64,000 nucleotides of DNA from CAZWCE01 sp964632505. Lineage in GTDB: Bacteria > Planctomycetota > Planctomycetia > Pirellulales > Thermoguttaceae. Below are positions 1 to 9,236 of this stretch, piece after piece (positions within the stretch are counted from its first letter, which is position 1; every line of letters begins with the position of its first letter). Made by a program: the position numbers and the translations under genes. The notes beneath the pieces were generated by a model. It worked only from the letters and a program-made list of their open reading frames with translations, did not search any database and was not told the DNA's origin. The stretch is from positions 1 through 64,000 of the forward strand of contig CAZWCE010000001.1 of the NCBI GenBank assembly GCA_964632505.1, given 5' to 3'.

Positions 1-42
1 CCCACCCCCCGTTCGTCCGGTTGATGAGAAGCCCCTTTTTGG

Positions 43-71
43 TGGACTTACCGGAGCGTTCTGGTTAATAT
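43..71 (+). promoter_or_regulatory. Possible sigma70-type promoter of the pilus gene pair
   Basis: A TGGACT hexamer at 43-48 is followed after 17 bases by TAATAT at 66-71. Both match the consensus at four or five positions. It would give a leader of about 210 bases before the PilM-like gene. I see no gene in positions 1-290. This is a motif match only. Confidence 0.35.
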
Positions 72-290
72 AGAGAATAAGAGAATCGATGGCTCCTGTT
101 CGGTCGGAGGCCCCCCCGTCCCGATGGAGCCTTTTCCCACCTGTACGGCCCGTCGTTCGAGGTCCGGCCGCCATCGGCGTCCGCGCGCCCGGCCGACAGA
201 CCGGAACCGGGTCGTTCCCCCAGCCGTGTTCGACGACCGGCTGCCCACGAAATCAACCTGCCTTTTTCCCAACTCAGGGAGTCATGGATC

Positions 291-3110
291 ATGGCGCGAA
301 TATTGGCGGTCGACTGGGACGGCGTGGAAATCCGCTTCGTTCTGGGAAACCTGGTCAAAGACAATCTCACCGTTTTGAAAGCCGGAAGCGGTCCGATCGA
401 GGAAACCGCCGATGAAGAGGGGAATCTGACACCCGACATCGGAGGATCGCTCCACGGACTTCTGGCGGAACACCGGGTCGGGAAAAACCGATTGCTGGTC
501 GGGTTGCGTCGCGGCGGAACGGAGGTGCTCCACTTCGAATTGCCTCCGGCGACCGACGAGGAACTCCCCCAGTTGGTCAAGAACCAGATGCTGCGCGACT
601 CGCCGACGTACATCGAAGGCGCGCCGGTCGATTATCTGGTGGCCAACGAGGATCCGACCGAGCAGCGTCGCGTGACCGTCGGGGCACTCACCCGCTCCCA
701 ACTCCGCAAGCTCCAGGCCGAATGTCGCAAGGCGGGCCAGCGCCCGGCCCGCATCGAACTGCGTGCCCCCGAGAGCGCTTCGGTCCTGCGGGGGAGCGAA
801 TACACCGACGACGCCCCCGTGCTGCTGGTCAACCGCGTCGGCGACGAGGCCGATTTCACCGTCCTTTTGGACCAGAAAATCGTCTACCTCCGCTCCGTCC
901 TGTTGCCCGGCTCGCTCGAAGAGAACGAGATTGCCACCCGCATTCTCGCCGAAGTCAATCGTACTCTTGCGGTCGGCCTCCAAGAAGCCGATTCCGCCCG
1001 CGCCATCGAAAAGGTGCTTCTCTTCGGTTCCGAAGAGGAACATGAAGTCCTCGTCGATAAGCTCCGCGATCTCCCGCTCGAGGTGGAGCTCGTCGACCCG
1101 TTCGAATTGTCACACGTTCGGGCGAAAACTCCGCCGGAGAATCCCGGTCGCTACACGGCACTGCTGGGGATGATCTTCGATGAAAGTCCCTTGCACAAAC
1201 CGGCGATCGATTTTCTCCACCCCAAGGAGACTCCCAAGCCTCCGAATTACGCGCGCTGGATCGTCATCGGAATTCTGCTTCTGATCGGTGTGGGAACCGG
1301 TCTCTACTTCTGGAACAAGAGTCATCTCGCCTCGCTCAATGAACGGGTCGCCGCACTCCAGACGGAATACGACCAATTGAGCCAACAGTATCGTCAAGTC
1401 CAAACCCCGCACCGCGTCCTTTCCGCCGCCCGGCAATGGGAAAGCCAAGGGCTGGTGCTGCTTGACGAATTGCGGGACATGAGCGTCCGGTTCCCCGATC
1501 CCCGCAGTCTCGTCCTCACGCAAATGACGTTCACCTCCGGCCGGCTCGGCGGAAGAGTCAATCTCCGTGGAATGGTGCGCGACCCCGCCATCCTCAACCG
1601 CATGCGGCAGGCGTTGATGCGCGACGGCTATCACAACATGAACGTCGATCAGGTGGTCCGCAATCCCGGCGGAGGCGGTTACCCCTGGGTCTTCCAGGCG
1701 AGGATCGAGTGCAGAAAACGCCCCGACCAGGCCTATCTGCGATACCTCTCCAAAGAGCTCCAGCAGTTGAGCCAACAGCCACCGCCGTTCATCGTCGAGC
1801 AACAGAAGAAGCTCGCCCAACAGAAAGCCGAAATGCTGGCCGAGCGGAAAGCACAACTCGCCGAGCAACAGAAGAAACGGCAAGAGGTCGAGCTGCCGGT
1901 CAACTTCGATCAACTGGACGAGCAAAAGAAAAAGTTCTACCTGAACGAGATGTCGCCGCAGGAACAAGCCGACTATCGCCGATGGGCGCTCGCGCAGCAG
2001 CAGCAGCAACAAAAAGAAACGGCACGGGACGAGGAGGTCCAAACGGACAAATCGACCGAAGCATCGCCGAATGGAGAGAAAAAGAAGAAGAAAAAAGAGG
2101 AGGAACCATCGGCCGAGGAGCAGGGCGAGTCCTCGGAACAGGAACAGGGTCCGAAGCAGATGACACAAGAGCAGTACCAGGCCCTACGCCGCCAGGTGCC
2201 CGCCTTTTTGCAATCGCTGCCTCCCCAACAACAGAAGCAGTACATGCAGATGACCCCGGAGCAGAAAGAGGCCTACCACCAACGGGTCATCCGGATGCTC
2301 CATCAGCGACAACAACAGCAAAACCAGTCCGCCGCGCCAGGGGAAAAGGGGGGAGGTCCCGCCTCCGGAGAGACGGGGCTAACCTTCCAACAGTTCCGGC
2401 AACTCCTGGGACAAATGCCGCGGTTCTTCCAAACACTCCCGGCCGAGCAGCAACAGGCATATCGGGAGATGTCGCAATCCGAGCAACTCGTCTTCCAGAA
2501 CCGTCTCCTGGTGAACATGTACCTCCGCGGGCAATCTCCGCGGGCCGAAAAGGGGCAAGAAAAGCAAGAGGCGATGCCGGTGACGGAACAGGAGTTCGGG
2601 GAACTGGTCGCCGAGCTGCCGGAGTACTTCCAGTCGCTCCCCCAACAGCAGCAACAGGCCTATGGTCGAATGAATCCGATGCAGCGGCGTTTTTTCCAGA
2701 TTCGCTCCGTCATCGAACTCCACCGGAACAAGAAAGCGACGGAAAAGAAACCGGAACCGCCCGAGGAAACGCCGAAGCCGAAACCGGAACCCGAAGCGAA
2801 GAAAAAACCCGCTCCCAAGCCCGAACCGGAAAAGAAATCGAAGCCGCCCGAGGAAACGCCGAAGCCGAAACCGGAACCCGAGCCGGAGAAAAAACCCGAT
2901 CCCAAGCCCGAGCCGGAAAAGAAACCGGAACCGCCCGAGGAAACGCCGAAACCGAAACCGGAACCCGAGCCGGAGAAAAAACCCGCTCCCAAGCCCGAAC
3001 CGGAAAAGAAACCGGAGCCGCCCGAGGAAACGCCGAAACCGAAACCGGAACCCGAGCCGGAGAAAAACCCTGCACCCGAACCCGAACCGGAAAAGAAACC
3101 GGAATCGTAA
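291..3110 (+). CDS. PilM-PilN-like fusion protein with Q-rich and Pro/Glu/Lys repeat tail
   Basis: Protein of 939 residues; the start is supported by AGGGAG nine bases upstream. Residues 1 to about 315 begin ILAVDWDGVEIRF and resemble the actin-like ATPase fold of PilM/GspL. One membrane helix follows at about 321-340, then a coiled coil and a PilN-like domain to about residue 490. In type IV pili and type II secretion these parts form the inner-membrane platform and are usually separate proteins. The rest is unusual. It has a charged Q-rich linker, three related helical repeats of about 35 residues (starting near 624, 697 and 764; core pattern F-x-Q-S/T-LP-x-x-QQ-x-x-Y), and a tail of four 29-residue Pro/Glu/Lys units. 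The next gene is PilO-like. The pseudopilin genes at 48-52 kb probably belong to the same machine. The N-terminal assignment is fairly secure; the tail function is unknown. Confidence 0.75.
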   Translation: MARILAVDWDGVEIRFVLGNLVKDNLTVLKAGSGPIEETADEEGNLTPDIGGSLHGLLAEHRVGKNRLLVGLRRGGTEVLHFELPPATDEELPQLVKNQMLRDSPTYIEGAPVDYLVANEDPTEQRRVTVGALTRSQLRKLQAECRKAGQRPARIELRAPESASVLRGSEYTDDAPVLLVNRVGDEADFTVLLDQKIVYLRSVLLPGSLEENEIATRILAEVNRTLAVGLQEADSARAIEKVLLFGSEEEHEVLVDKLRDLPLEVELVDPFELSHVRAKTPPENPGRYTALLGMIFDESPLHKPAIDFLHPKETPKPPNYARWIVIGILLLIGVGTGLYFWNKSHLASLNERVAALQTEYDQLSQQYRQVQTPHRVLSAARQWESQGLVLLDELRDMSVRFPDPRSLVLTQMTFTSGRLGGRVNLRGMVRDPAILNRMRQALMRDGYHNMNVDQVVRNPGGGGYPWVFQARIECRKRPDQAYLRYLSKELQQLSQQPPPFIVEQQKKLAQQKAEMLAERKAQLAEQQKKRQEVELPVNFDQLDEQKKKFYLNEMSPQEQADYRRWALAQQQQQQKETARDEEVQTDKSTEASPNGEKKKKKKEEEPSAEEQGESSEQEQGPKQMTQEQYQALRRQVPAFLQSLPPQQQKQYMQMTPEQKEAYHQRVIRMLHQRQQQQNQSAAPGEKGGGPASGETGLTFQQFRQLLGQMPRFFQTLPAEQQQAYREMSQSEQLVFQNRLLVNMYLRGQSPRAEKGQEKQEAMPVTEQEFGELVAELPEYFQSLPQQQQQAYGRMNPMQRRFFQIRSVIELHRNKKATEKKPEPPEETPKPKPEPEAKKKPAPKPEPEKKSKPPEETPKPKPEPEPEKKPDPKPEPEKKPEPPEETPKPKPEPEPEKKPAPKPEPEKKPEPPEETPKPKPEPEPEKNPAPEPEPEKKPES
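2160..2720 (+). repeat. Three diverged helical repeats inside the PilM-like protein
   Basis: Three copies of a motif of about 35 residues begin near bases 2160, 2379 and 2580. Each contains an aromatic-rich segment, then Q-S/T-LP, a run of Gln, a Tyr and a Met. The DNA has diverged while the protein pattern is kept, which suggests selection on the protein. A weaker fourth relative lies near base 1890 (FDQLDEQKKKFYLNEMSPQE). Confidence 0.7.
2742..3089 (+). repeat. Four tandem 87-bp coding repeats (29-residue Pro/Glu/Lys units)
   Basis: Four in-frame copies of an 87-base unit encode near-identical 29-residue units that start EKKPEPPEETPKPKPEPE. Differences are single codons such as AK for PE or SK for PE. 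Such tracts are often long, extended spacers across the periplasm or wall, and the copy number can vary by slippage. Confidence 0.9.
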
Positions 3111-3137
3111 GAGCCTCACTCGGTGGGGAATGATCCC

Positions 3138-4040
3138 ATGAAGAATATAACGAACATCGTAGTCATCCTCGTCATGCTCGGGGTATTGAGCTGGTATGGA
3201 GGCCGCTGGGTCTACTCGGAACTGTATCGCGGTCCGCGCGTCGAAGCGAACCAGCAGATCGAGCGGTTGACCACCGGTATCGCCAACGGCAAGAAACAGA
3301 TCGCGCAGATGAAAGAGCAGACCGAGTCGATGGAATCGCTCTGGACTCGCTCGCTGCCACGCGATCCCAGTCAGGCCCAAACCCTCTACCGCATCTGGCT
3401 GCTGCAATTGGTCGACTTCAGCGATCTGGCCAATGCGGAGGTCGATGCCGGCTCGCCGACGCGAACCCCGTTTTATATCCGCTACCCCTACACGCTTCGG
3501 GCCCAGTGCTCCCTCGATGAATTGAATCAATTCCTGTACGAGTTCTACTTCGCCCGGTACCTCCACCGGATCGACCTGATGTACCTCGTCCCGATCGAAA
3601 ATTCCCGCGCGATGAACGTCGAAATTCATTTCGAAGCGATCACCGTCTATCAGCCGAATTCCGATGCTCCTTATCCCTTGCGGGAGGAGCTTCCCCAAGG
3701 GTATTACAAGCAGCTGGCCTCGAACGTGCTCGACGCGTATCGGCCGATCGTCGAGCGCAATCTGTTGGAATTTTCCCGTGGAAACGTCGACGAAGCGGAT
3801 TACACCTACCTGACGGCGATCAACTTCGTCGACGGCAAGCCGGAAGCTTGGTTCACCACCCGCACTTCCGGGGCCGTCAAACTCGCCGAACTGAACGAGA
3901 CGATCAAGGCCGGCTCCTTCACCGGCAAGCTGATCGACGCCAATCCGCACGATGTCGTTCTCCAATATGCCGGCCAGCGGTGGCTGTTGGCCATCGGCGA
4001 ACGGGTCAGCAACGCCTTCGCCCTCCCGCCGGAGTATTGA
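3138..4040 (+). CDS. PilO/GspM-like inner-membrane protein
   Basis: Protein of 300 residues. I take ATG 3138, with GGGGA about seven bases upstream, over the in-frame GTG at 3123. The N-terminus MKNITNIVVILVMLGVLSW is a single membrane anchor. It is followed by a coiled coil (about residues 35-75) and a globular periplasmic region. This layout, right after a PilM-PilN-like gene, is that of PilO/GspM, which dimerises with PilN/GspL in the inner-membrane platform. The sequence itself is weakly conserved, so the call rests mainly on position and topology. The gene starts 27 bases after its neighbour and is probably co-transcribed with it. Confidence 0.55.
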   Translation: MKNITNIVVILVMLGVLSWYGGRWVYSELYRGPRVEANQQIERLTTGIANGKKQIAQMKEQTESMESLWTRSLPRDPSQAQTLYRIWLLQLVDFSDLANAEVDAGSPTRTPFYIRYPYTLRAQCSLDELNQFLYEFYFARYLHRIDLMYLVPIENSRAMNVEIHFEAITVYQPNSDAPYPLREELPQGYYKQLASNVLDAYRPIVERNLLEFSRGNVDEADYTYLTAINFVDGKPEAWFTTRTSGAVKLAELNETIKAGSFTGKLIDANPHDVVLQYAGQRWLLAIGERVSNAFALPPEY

Positions 4041-4060
4041 TCGCTTCTCACTTTTCCTCC

Positions 4061-4789
4061 ATGGACCGAAAGCTTTTCATGAATTCTCCCCGAGAGCGCA
4101 CGCCCTGGACCTGGAATGAATTTCAGCACGTGGGGACCGACTTCGGCGATCAGGAGCAAGTCCGACAGTACGACCGCCGGATGGGGCGGTTCCGCGATAT
4201 CGAGGGCGAAATCCAGCGGGCCCTCTCCGCCGTGGAGCTCGGTCCCGACCAAACCTTGGTGGAAATCGGCTGCGGGACGGGAAGACTCGCCCGGGCCGCC
4301 GCGAACATTTGCCGCAAAGTCTACGCCTACGACATCTCCGAAGCGATGCTCCGATTCGCCGCCGAAGAAGCCGAAAAAGCGGGTCTCACCGAAAAAATCC
4401 GTTTCCGGCGGGGCGGGTTCCTTTCCTGCCACGAAGATGACGAACCGGTCGACGTCGTGGTCACACAAATCGCCATGCATCATTTGCCCGATTTCTGGAA
4501 AGGCATCGCGCTGAAGCGGATCGCCGACATGCTCACCCCGGGCGGGATGTTCTATATTTATGACGTGATTTTTTCGTTCCCCATCTCCCAATGGGGAGAA
4601 TCCCTGGTCCGGCAGTGGCTCGAACTCCTCCCTCCCGATACCCGAGAGAAAGGGCTCCATCACCTCGCCCGCGAATACAGCACCCAGGATTGGATTTTTG
4701 AAGGACTTTGCCGTCAGGCCGGCTTTCGTCTGCTCTCGAAACAGGTTGCCGGTCCTTTCTTCGCCGGCTACACCTGCCAAATCGATTGA
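4061..4789 (+). CDS. Class I SAM-dependent methyltransferase
   Basis: Protein of 242 residues from ATG 4061; an in-frame ATG at 4079 is an alternative. Motif I is clear as VEIGCGTGRLA near residue 67. An acidic residue ending beta strand 2 follows (VYAYDIS), and the post-motif region reads VVVTQIAMHHLPDFWK, typical of the Methyltransf_11/25 group. It should transfer a methyl group from S-adenosylmethionine to an unknown small molecule or macromolecule. It lies 20 bases after the PilO-like gene, but nothing links it to pilus function. Confidence 0.75.
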   Translation: MDRKLFMNSPRERTPWTWNEFQHVGTDFGDQEQVRQYDRRMGRFRDIEGEIQRALSAVELGPDQTLVEIGCGTGRLARAAANICRKVYAYDISEAMLRFAAEEAEKAGLTEKIRFRRGGFLSCHEDDEPVDVVVTQIAMHHLPDFWKGIALKRIADMLTPGGMFYIYDVIFSFPISQWGESLVRQWLELLPPDTREKGLHHLAREYSTQDWIFEGLCRQAGFRLLSKQVAGPFFAGYTCQID

Positions 4790-5420
4790 CGGCCTCTTCG
4801 CAGAACACCAAACCCCTCTACATGGGGGGTATCCGCCCTTTTTTGGAGAAAACCTTCCGCTTTTTTCGTTCCCTTGAGGGCTGTTTCGCATGGTAAAATA
4901 TAAATATTATGGAAATCATTCCTTCCCACGGCAACAAAGGGGCGTCGGAACGAGAAGCGACTGAAAAGCCGCCGGACGCCGAAAAATCGCCTTCGGAGTG
5001 TCCACCTCCTGTCAATGGAAACGTGAAATCAGAGAGGCCGGGCAACATGGCGATCCTCATGCCCCCGTTGTCGGGGAAAATCACCAGTTTTTGGTAGAAA
5101 AAAATATTGGAGAATCGGGCCGGTCCGAAGAAGTTGACGCTTGCCAACGCAGTTGGAGTGGATTATCCTGCACCTTTTATGGTCATGATTCCGATAGGAC
5201 CTTTCGCGGGAAAGAGGACCGTTTTTTTGGCGATTTTTTTGAGCATCGTCACTTTTTCGCCACCCGATCGACCGCCGGAAGCCCGCCGCCCTCGGCGAAA
5301 GAAAACGCCGCGAGGCATGTGGCTCGAACGAACTTGATGCGAACATCGACCAATGAGTAAATGAAGTGTGGAAACCTCGACCGAGCGGGGGACGACCGTC
5401 CTCCTCCATCATCACCGCCT
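4790..5420. other. Intergenic region without a supported gene
   Basis: About 630 bases lie between the methyltransferase and phoH. Short open frames occur in several frames, but none has a convincing ribosome site or recognisable sequence. An AT-rich patch at 4891-4912 (TAAAATATAAATATTATGG) and a TTGCCA/TATCCT pair nearer phoH are possible promoters. Confidence 0.5.
5141..5169 (+). promoter_or_regulatory. Possible sigma70-type promoter upstream of phoH
   Basis: TTGCCA at 5141-5146 and TATCCT at 5164-5169 are separated by 17 bases. The -35 matches five of six consensus positions and the -10 four of six. Transcription would start near 5176 and read into phoH. Confidence 0.35.
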
Positions 5421-6455
5421 ATGACGAATGACTTGAGCTACGAGCACCAGGAAACCCGGCCACCGGCACGGCAGAAGCCCGACCACTCGCCGCACGATGC
5501 CGTCGACGCCCCGAAGAAAGACGAAGCCTCGATCGCCATCGTCGACCGCGATGTGCTGGGAAAGGTTTTCGGCGCCTGCGACGAGCACCTGCGAACGATC
5601 CGACGCGAGCTTTCCGTGAAAGTGACCGTCCACGACGGAAAGATCCATTTGCGGGGACCGGCCGACGAGCTGATCCGCGCCTCCCGGTTGTTTGAACAAT
5701 TGCAGCAACTGGCCGCCCGAAATCGGCACCTGACCCGGGACGACGTAATCCGGGCGATTTCCGAGATCAAAACCGGCGGCGATGTCAGCCACATCTCCCC
5801 GCTGGTGGTGATGAACGGCCGCGAAGTACGGGCGCGGACGGCCGGTCAGGCCCGATACATCGAGTCGATGCGGAGCCGGGAGCTGGTCCTTTGCGTGGGG
5901 CCGGCCGGCACGGGAAAGACCTATCTGGCCGTTGCCCGGGCCGTCGAAGCACTCCGTAGCGGAGTCGCTCGAAAGTTGGTGCTGGTCCGTCCCGCGGTGG
6001 AAGCCGGCGAGAGCCTCGGCTTTTTACCCGGCGATCTGCATGCGAAAATCAATCCTTATTTACGTCCCCTGTTCGACGCCCTGTCCGACTTGATGGAACG
6101 CGACATGCTCAAACGCTATATGGAGGACGACTTGATCGAAGTGGTTCCGCTCGCGTATATGCGGGGGAGAACCCTGAACCACGCCTACATTATTCTCGAC
6201 GAGGCTCAAAATACGACCGTGTCGCAGATGAAGATGTTCCTCACCCGCATGGGCGACCATTCCCGCATCATCATTTGCGGCGACACCAGTCAGATCGATC
6301 TGCCCGGACACAAAAAAAGCGGTATGATCGATGCATTGTCCCGATTCGCCGGCATTCCCGGCATCGGCATCGTCTCCCTATTTCGCTCCGATATCGTCCG
6401 TCATCCCTTGGTACAGCGCATCGTCGACGCCTACGAACCTCCCAACCCCTCGTGA
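5421..6455 (+). CDS. phoH: PhoH-family ATPase
   Basis: Protein of 344 residues from ATG 5421; an upstream in-frame ATG at 5361 would add 20 residues. Neither start has a clear Shine-Dalgarno. The N-terminal region (about 45-120) is the KH-like part seen in PhoH/YbeZ (VTVHDGKIHLRGP). The C-terminal P-loop ATPase holds GPAGTGKTYLAV (Walker A, near residue 160), the typical VLVRPAVEAGESLGFLPGD segment and a Walker B region, AYIILDEAQNTT. YbeZ/PhoH proteins bind RNA and partner YbeY in rRNA maturation. Here it is followed by a 7TM-HD protein, ybeY and corC, the same order as in many bacteria. Confidence 0.93.
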   Translation: MTNDLSYEHQETRPPARQKPDHSPHDAVDAPKKDEASIAIVDRDVLGKVFGACDEHLRTIRRELSVKVTVHDGKIHLRGPADELIRASRLFEQLQQLAARNRHLTRDDVIRAISEIKTGGDVSHISPLVVMNGREVRARTAGQARYIESMRSRELVLCVGPAGTGKTYLAVARAVEALRSGVARKLVLVRPAVEAGESLGFLPGDLHAKINPYLRPLFDALSDLMERDMLKRYMEDDLIEVVPLAYMRGRTLNHAYIILDEAQNTTVSQMKMFLTRMGDHSRIIICGDTSQIDLPGHKKSGMIDALSRFAGIPGIGIVSLFRSDIVRHPLVQRIVDAYEPPNPS

Positions 6456-6457
6456 GA

Positions 6458-6507
6458 ACGATCTTTTCCACGAACCTGTACTGCGAACATCAAGGATCGT
6501 GTTTTTT
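6458..6507 (+). terminator. Possible terminator after phoH
   Basis: ACGATCTTT at 6458-6466 can pair with AAGGATCGT at 6492-6500 (one G-U pair), and GTTTTTT follows. The loop of about 25 bases is long, so termination may be weak. The rest of the 300-base gap to the next gene shows nothing recognisable. Confidence 0.4.
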
Positions 6508-6757
6508 GAACTAAGCTCAGCGACCAACGGGAACGGGTAGACACGTCTCGAGCGGTAGCTCGCTTGGGTGGGCGGATCCAGCCGCTCTGGCTTCACAGCC
6601 CTTTCATTCCCCCGGTCCTTCGAGATAGCGAAACCTCATCTGCATTCCCCGAGGAGGATGCTGGTGAAGCAATCAACATTTTTCAGGATGGTTCTACCGG
6701 TCCGAGAGCCGGTGGCGACACATCGCTTCGTTTTCCCGATCTTCGCAAGAGAGACGC

Positions 6758-9178
6758 ATGGCTAACGGTGGAAAACCGGGCGGCGGGAAGCCGAGAACCC
6801 GGTCGGAAAGAGTCGCGGCTCATGTCGCCAGTCCGGGGCATTTCGCCCGGGGATGGACGCTCATGCGCCGGCATCACGGGCTGCCGACTCTCGGCATCGT
6901 GCTGCTGACCGTGCTGATCCTCGTGGTCGAGATCCAAGGCTGGCGGCCGCCGTTTCCGTTCCGCCCCGGCCAGATTCCCCAGCGCGACATCACCTGCCGA
7001 ACCCCCTTCCAAATCGTCAGCCTGGAAGATACCCAGGTCGCCCGGGAACGTGCCAAATGGGAAGTCCCCCACGTCTACTCCAACGATCCCCAACCGCTGA
7101 TCGAACTTCGCGACTCTCTCCGCCGGGCCGTGGTGGCGATCGTCTCGGCGGATAAGTACGAAGATTGCGACAAGGAGCTCTGGGATCAATTCCGCGGCAA
7201 CCCCGACGATACCAAAGCGATCGAAAATCAAGATTCTCAAGTCACCTTCCAAACCTTCCGGAAGACGTTCGAGGAAGATCCCGATTTGAAGAAATTCCTC
7301 GAGGGAATCCGCAGCGCCTTCACGCCGTTCGAGAAACGCGGCTTGCTGCGCAAACTCCAGCACGAACCGGGAGAGGGGAACCAGGATACGATCGTCGTCT
7401 TTCCGATCGACCATCCCGAGCAACGGCAGACGATCGAAGTCGGCGACGTGCTCATCGGAAACGGAAGCTCCCTGCACGAGCAGCTCCGCGAGCAACTCGG
7501 CAATCCCCTGCAAGCAGATCTGATCTTCCGATGGATCCGCAAAAGAATCCCGGAGACCCTCACCGAGGACGTCGGCGAAACGCTCAAGGCCCAGCGGGCG
7601 GCTTCCAACGCGGTCGGTCCGGTACTCCGCCGGTATGAGGAAAGCGAGGTCCTCGTCGAATGCGGAACCCCGCTCCGCGAAAAACAACTCTTCCTGCTCC
7701 GAGCCGAATACGCCAGTCAGCTCGAAAACCGATCGCTGGGGCAGAATATGCTGCGAATGCTGGGCGTCGGCGGGCTCATTTTCGCGCTCTTTTTGTTCGC
7801 CGGCTCATTCAATTTCTACCGCGAACGGCGACGCCCGACCACACTGCTCTCTTTCTCCGGCTTGATGGGGATGATGGTCTCGACCGTGCTGGTCGCCGTC
7901 ATCCTACACGTGCTGGCGACCGATCAAGGGAGCCTCGAACTCATCCCCTTGTTGATCTTCGCACAGTGTTTGGCGATCACCTACTCCCGCGAATTGGCGA
8001 TGACCCTCACCATGATCGTCGCCTTCACCCTCACGCTCGCTTTCGGGCAGCACCTGGAAACGTTCGTCCTTTTGATGGGCACCGCCTCGGCGATCATCCT
8101 CCAGCTCGGCCGATTGCGAAGCCGCAGCAAATTGATCACCGTCGGCTGCTTCGGCGGATTATTCGCCTTCTTGTTGACCATCGCTTTGGGCATCCTGAAC
8201 TCCCAGCCGCTGAATCTGCACCTGATGAGCAGCGCGGCCCTGAACGCCGTCTGGTCGGTGTCGGCGGGATTCATCATGTCCGGGTTGTTGCCGTTCATCG
8301 AGCGGCCTTTCGGCATTCTGACCGACATGAGCCTCCTCGAACTGGGCGACGTCTCCCATCCGCTCTTGCAGGAACTCATCCGACGGGCTCCGGCCACCTA
8401 CAACCACTCGATCACCGTCGGATCGATCGCCGAAGCCGCCGCCGACAAAATCGGCGCCCGGGGACTGCTCACCCGCGTCGGAGCTTATTTCCACGATATC
8501 GGAAAGATCCTCAAGCCGAACTACTTCACCGAAAATCAGGTCGAGGGGCAGAACCTCCATGAAACCCTCGAGCCGCGCATGAGCGCGCTGGTCATCGTCG
8601 CCCATGTCAAGGACGGCGCCGACCTGGCGCGGCAACATCACCTCCCGGGCTCCATCCTCGACTTGATCGAACAGCACCACGGCACGACGCTCGTCTCCTA
8701 CTTCTACACGCTCGCCAGCCGGCAACAGAAAGAAAACTACAATCTCGACTCCACCGTCGCCGAGGGCACCTTCCGCTACCCCGGTCCCAAGCCCAAGTCG
8801 AAGGAAGCCGGCATCCTCATGCTTGCCGACGCCGCCGAAAGCGCCTGCCGTTCCCTCAACGAAACCACCCCGGGAAAAATCGAAAACCTGGTCCGACAGG
8901 TCACCGAACAGAAACTCGAAGACGGTCAGTTCGACGAATGCGGACTGACCCTCATGGAAATTCGCGAGGTGGAAAACAGCGTGATCAATTCGCTCATCGC
9001 CATCCATCACAGTCGCATCCGATATCCGGTCGTCGGCAAGTCGGAGACGGGCAAGATCTTCGCCAAGCAAACCCCGGTGGTCGAAATCACTTCGCAAGAA
9101 ACCCAAGAAAAGCAGTCCGAGAACGCCACAGCCCGGGATAATCTTGCCGCCCAACATCGTCTGGCAGGCAACGGATAG
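6758..9178 (+). CDS. 7TM-HD receptor-type phosphohydrolase (PgpH/YqfF family)
   Basis: Protein of 806 residues. The N-terminus has one membrane helix (about 38-55), then an extracellular domain to about residue 320 of the 7TMR-HDED type. A block of several helices follows (about 325-525), and then a cytoplasmic HDIG domain. The HD signature is present: YNHSITVGSIAE near residue 550, FHDIGK near 579-583, and later IVAHVKDG and EQHHGT. Characterised PgpH proteins hydrolyse cyclic di-AMP to pApA, and location between phoH and ybeY matches that family. Substrate is inferred, not shown. The frame runs 58 bases before ybeY, so the two are likely co-transcribed. Confidence 0.88.
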   Translation: MANGGKPGGGKPRTRSERVAAHVASPGHFARGWTLMRRHHGLPTLGIVLLTVLILVVEIQGWRPPFPFRPGQIPQRDITCRTPFQIVSLEDTQVARERAKWEVPHVYSNDPQPLIELRDSLRRAVVAIVSADKYEDCDKELWDQFRGNPDDTKAIENQDSQVTFQTFRKTFEEDPDLKKFLEGIRSAFTPFEKRGLLRKLQHEPGEGNQDTIVVFPIDHPEQRQTIEVGDVLIGNGSSLHEQLREQLGNPLQADLIFRWIRKRIPETLTEDVGETLKAQRAASNAVGPVLRRYEESEVLVECGTPLREKQLFLLRAEYASQLENRSLGQNMLRMLGVGGLIFALFLFAGSFNFYRERRRPTTLLSFSGLMGMMVSTVLVAVILHVLATDQGSLELIPLLIFAQCLAITYSRELAMTLTMIVAFTLTLAFGQHLETFVLLMGTASAIILQLGRLRSRSKLITVGCFGGLFAFLLTIALGILNSQPLNLHLMSSAALNAVWSVSAGFIMSGLLPFIERPFGILTDMSLLELGDVSHPLLQELIRRAPATYNHSITVGSIAEAAADKIGARGLLTRVGAYFHDIGKILKPNYFTENQVEGQNLHETLEPRMSALVIVAHVKDGADLARQHHLPGSILDLIEQHHGTTLVSYFYTLASRQQKENYNLDSTVAEGTFRYPGPKPKSKEAGILMLADAAESACRSLNETTPGKIENLVRQVTEQKLEDGQFDECGLTLMEIREVENSVINSLIAIHHSRIRYPVVGKSETGKIFAKQTPVVEITSQETQEKQSENATARDNLAAQHRLAGNG

Positions 9179-9236
9179 ACGCCAAGACCATCGTTTTCTC
9201 TTCCATTCCCCTTTTCTCCAGCAAGACGGATCGCCC

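Noticed and set aside
2379..3965. Long minus-strand frame opposite the PilM-like and PilO-like genes, rich in Phe, Arg and Leu
   Set aside because: It is the antisense of the repeat tail; its repeats mirror the plus-strand Pro/Glu/Lys units, and there is no ribosome site or family feature.
4909..5097. A 62-residue frame downstream of the methyltransferase
   Set aside because: No ribosome site and low-complexity Pro/Glu/Ser composition; no recognisable family.
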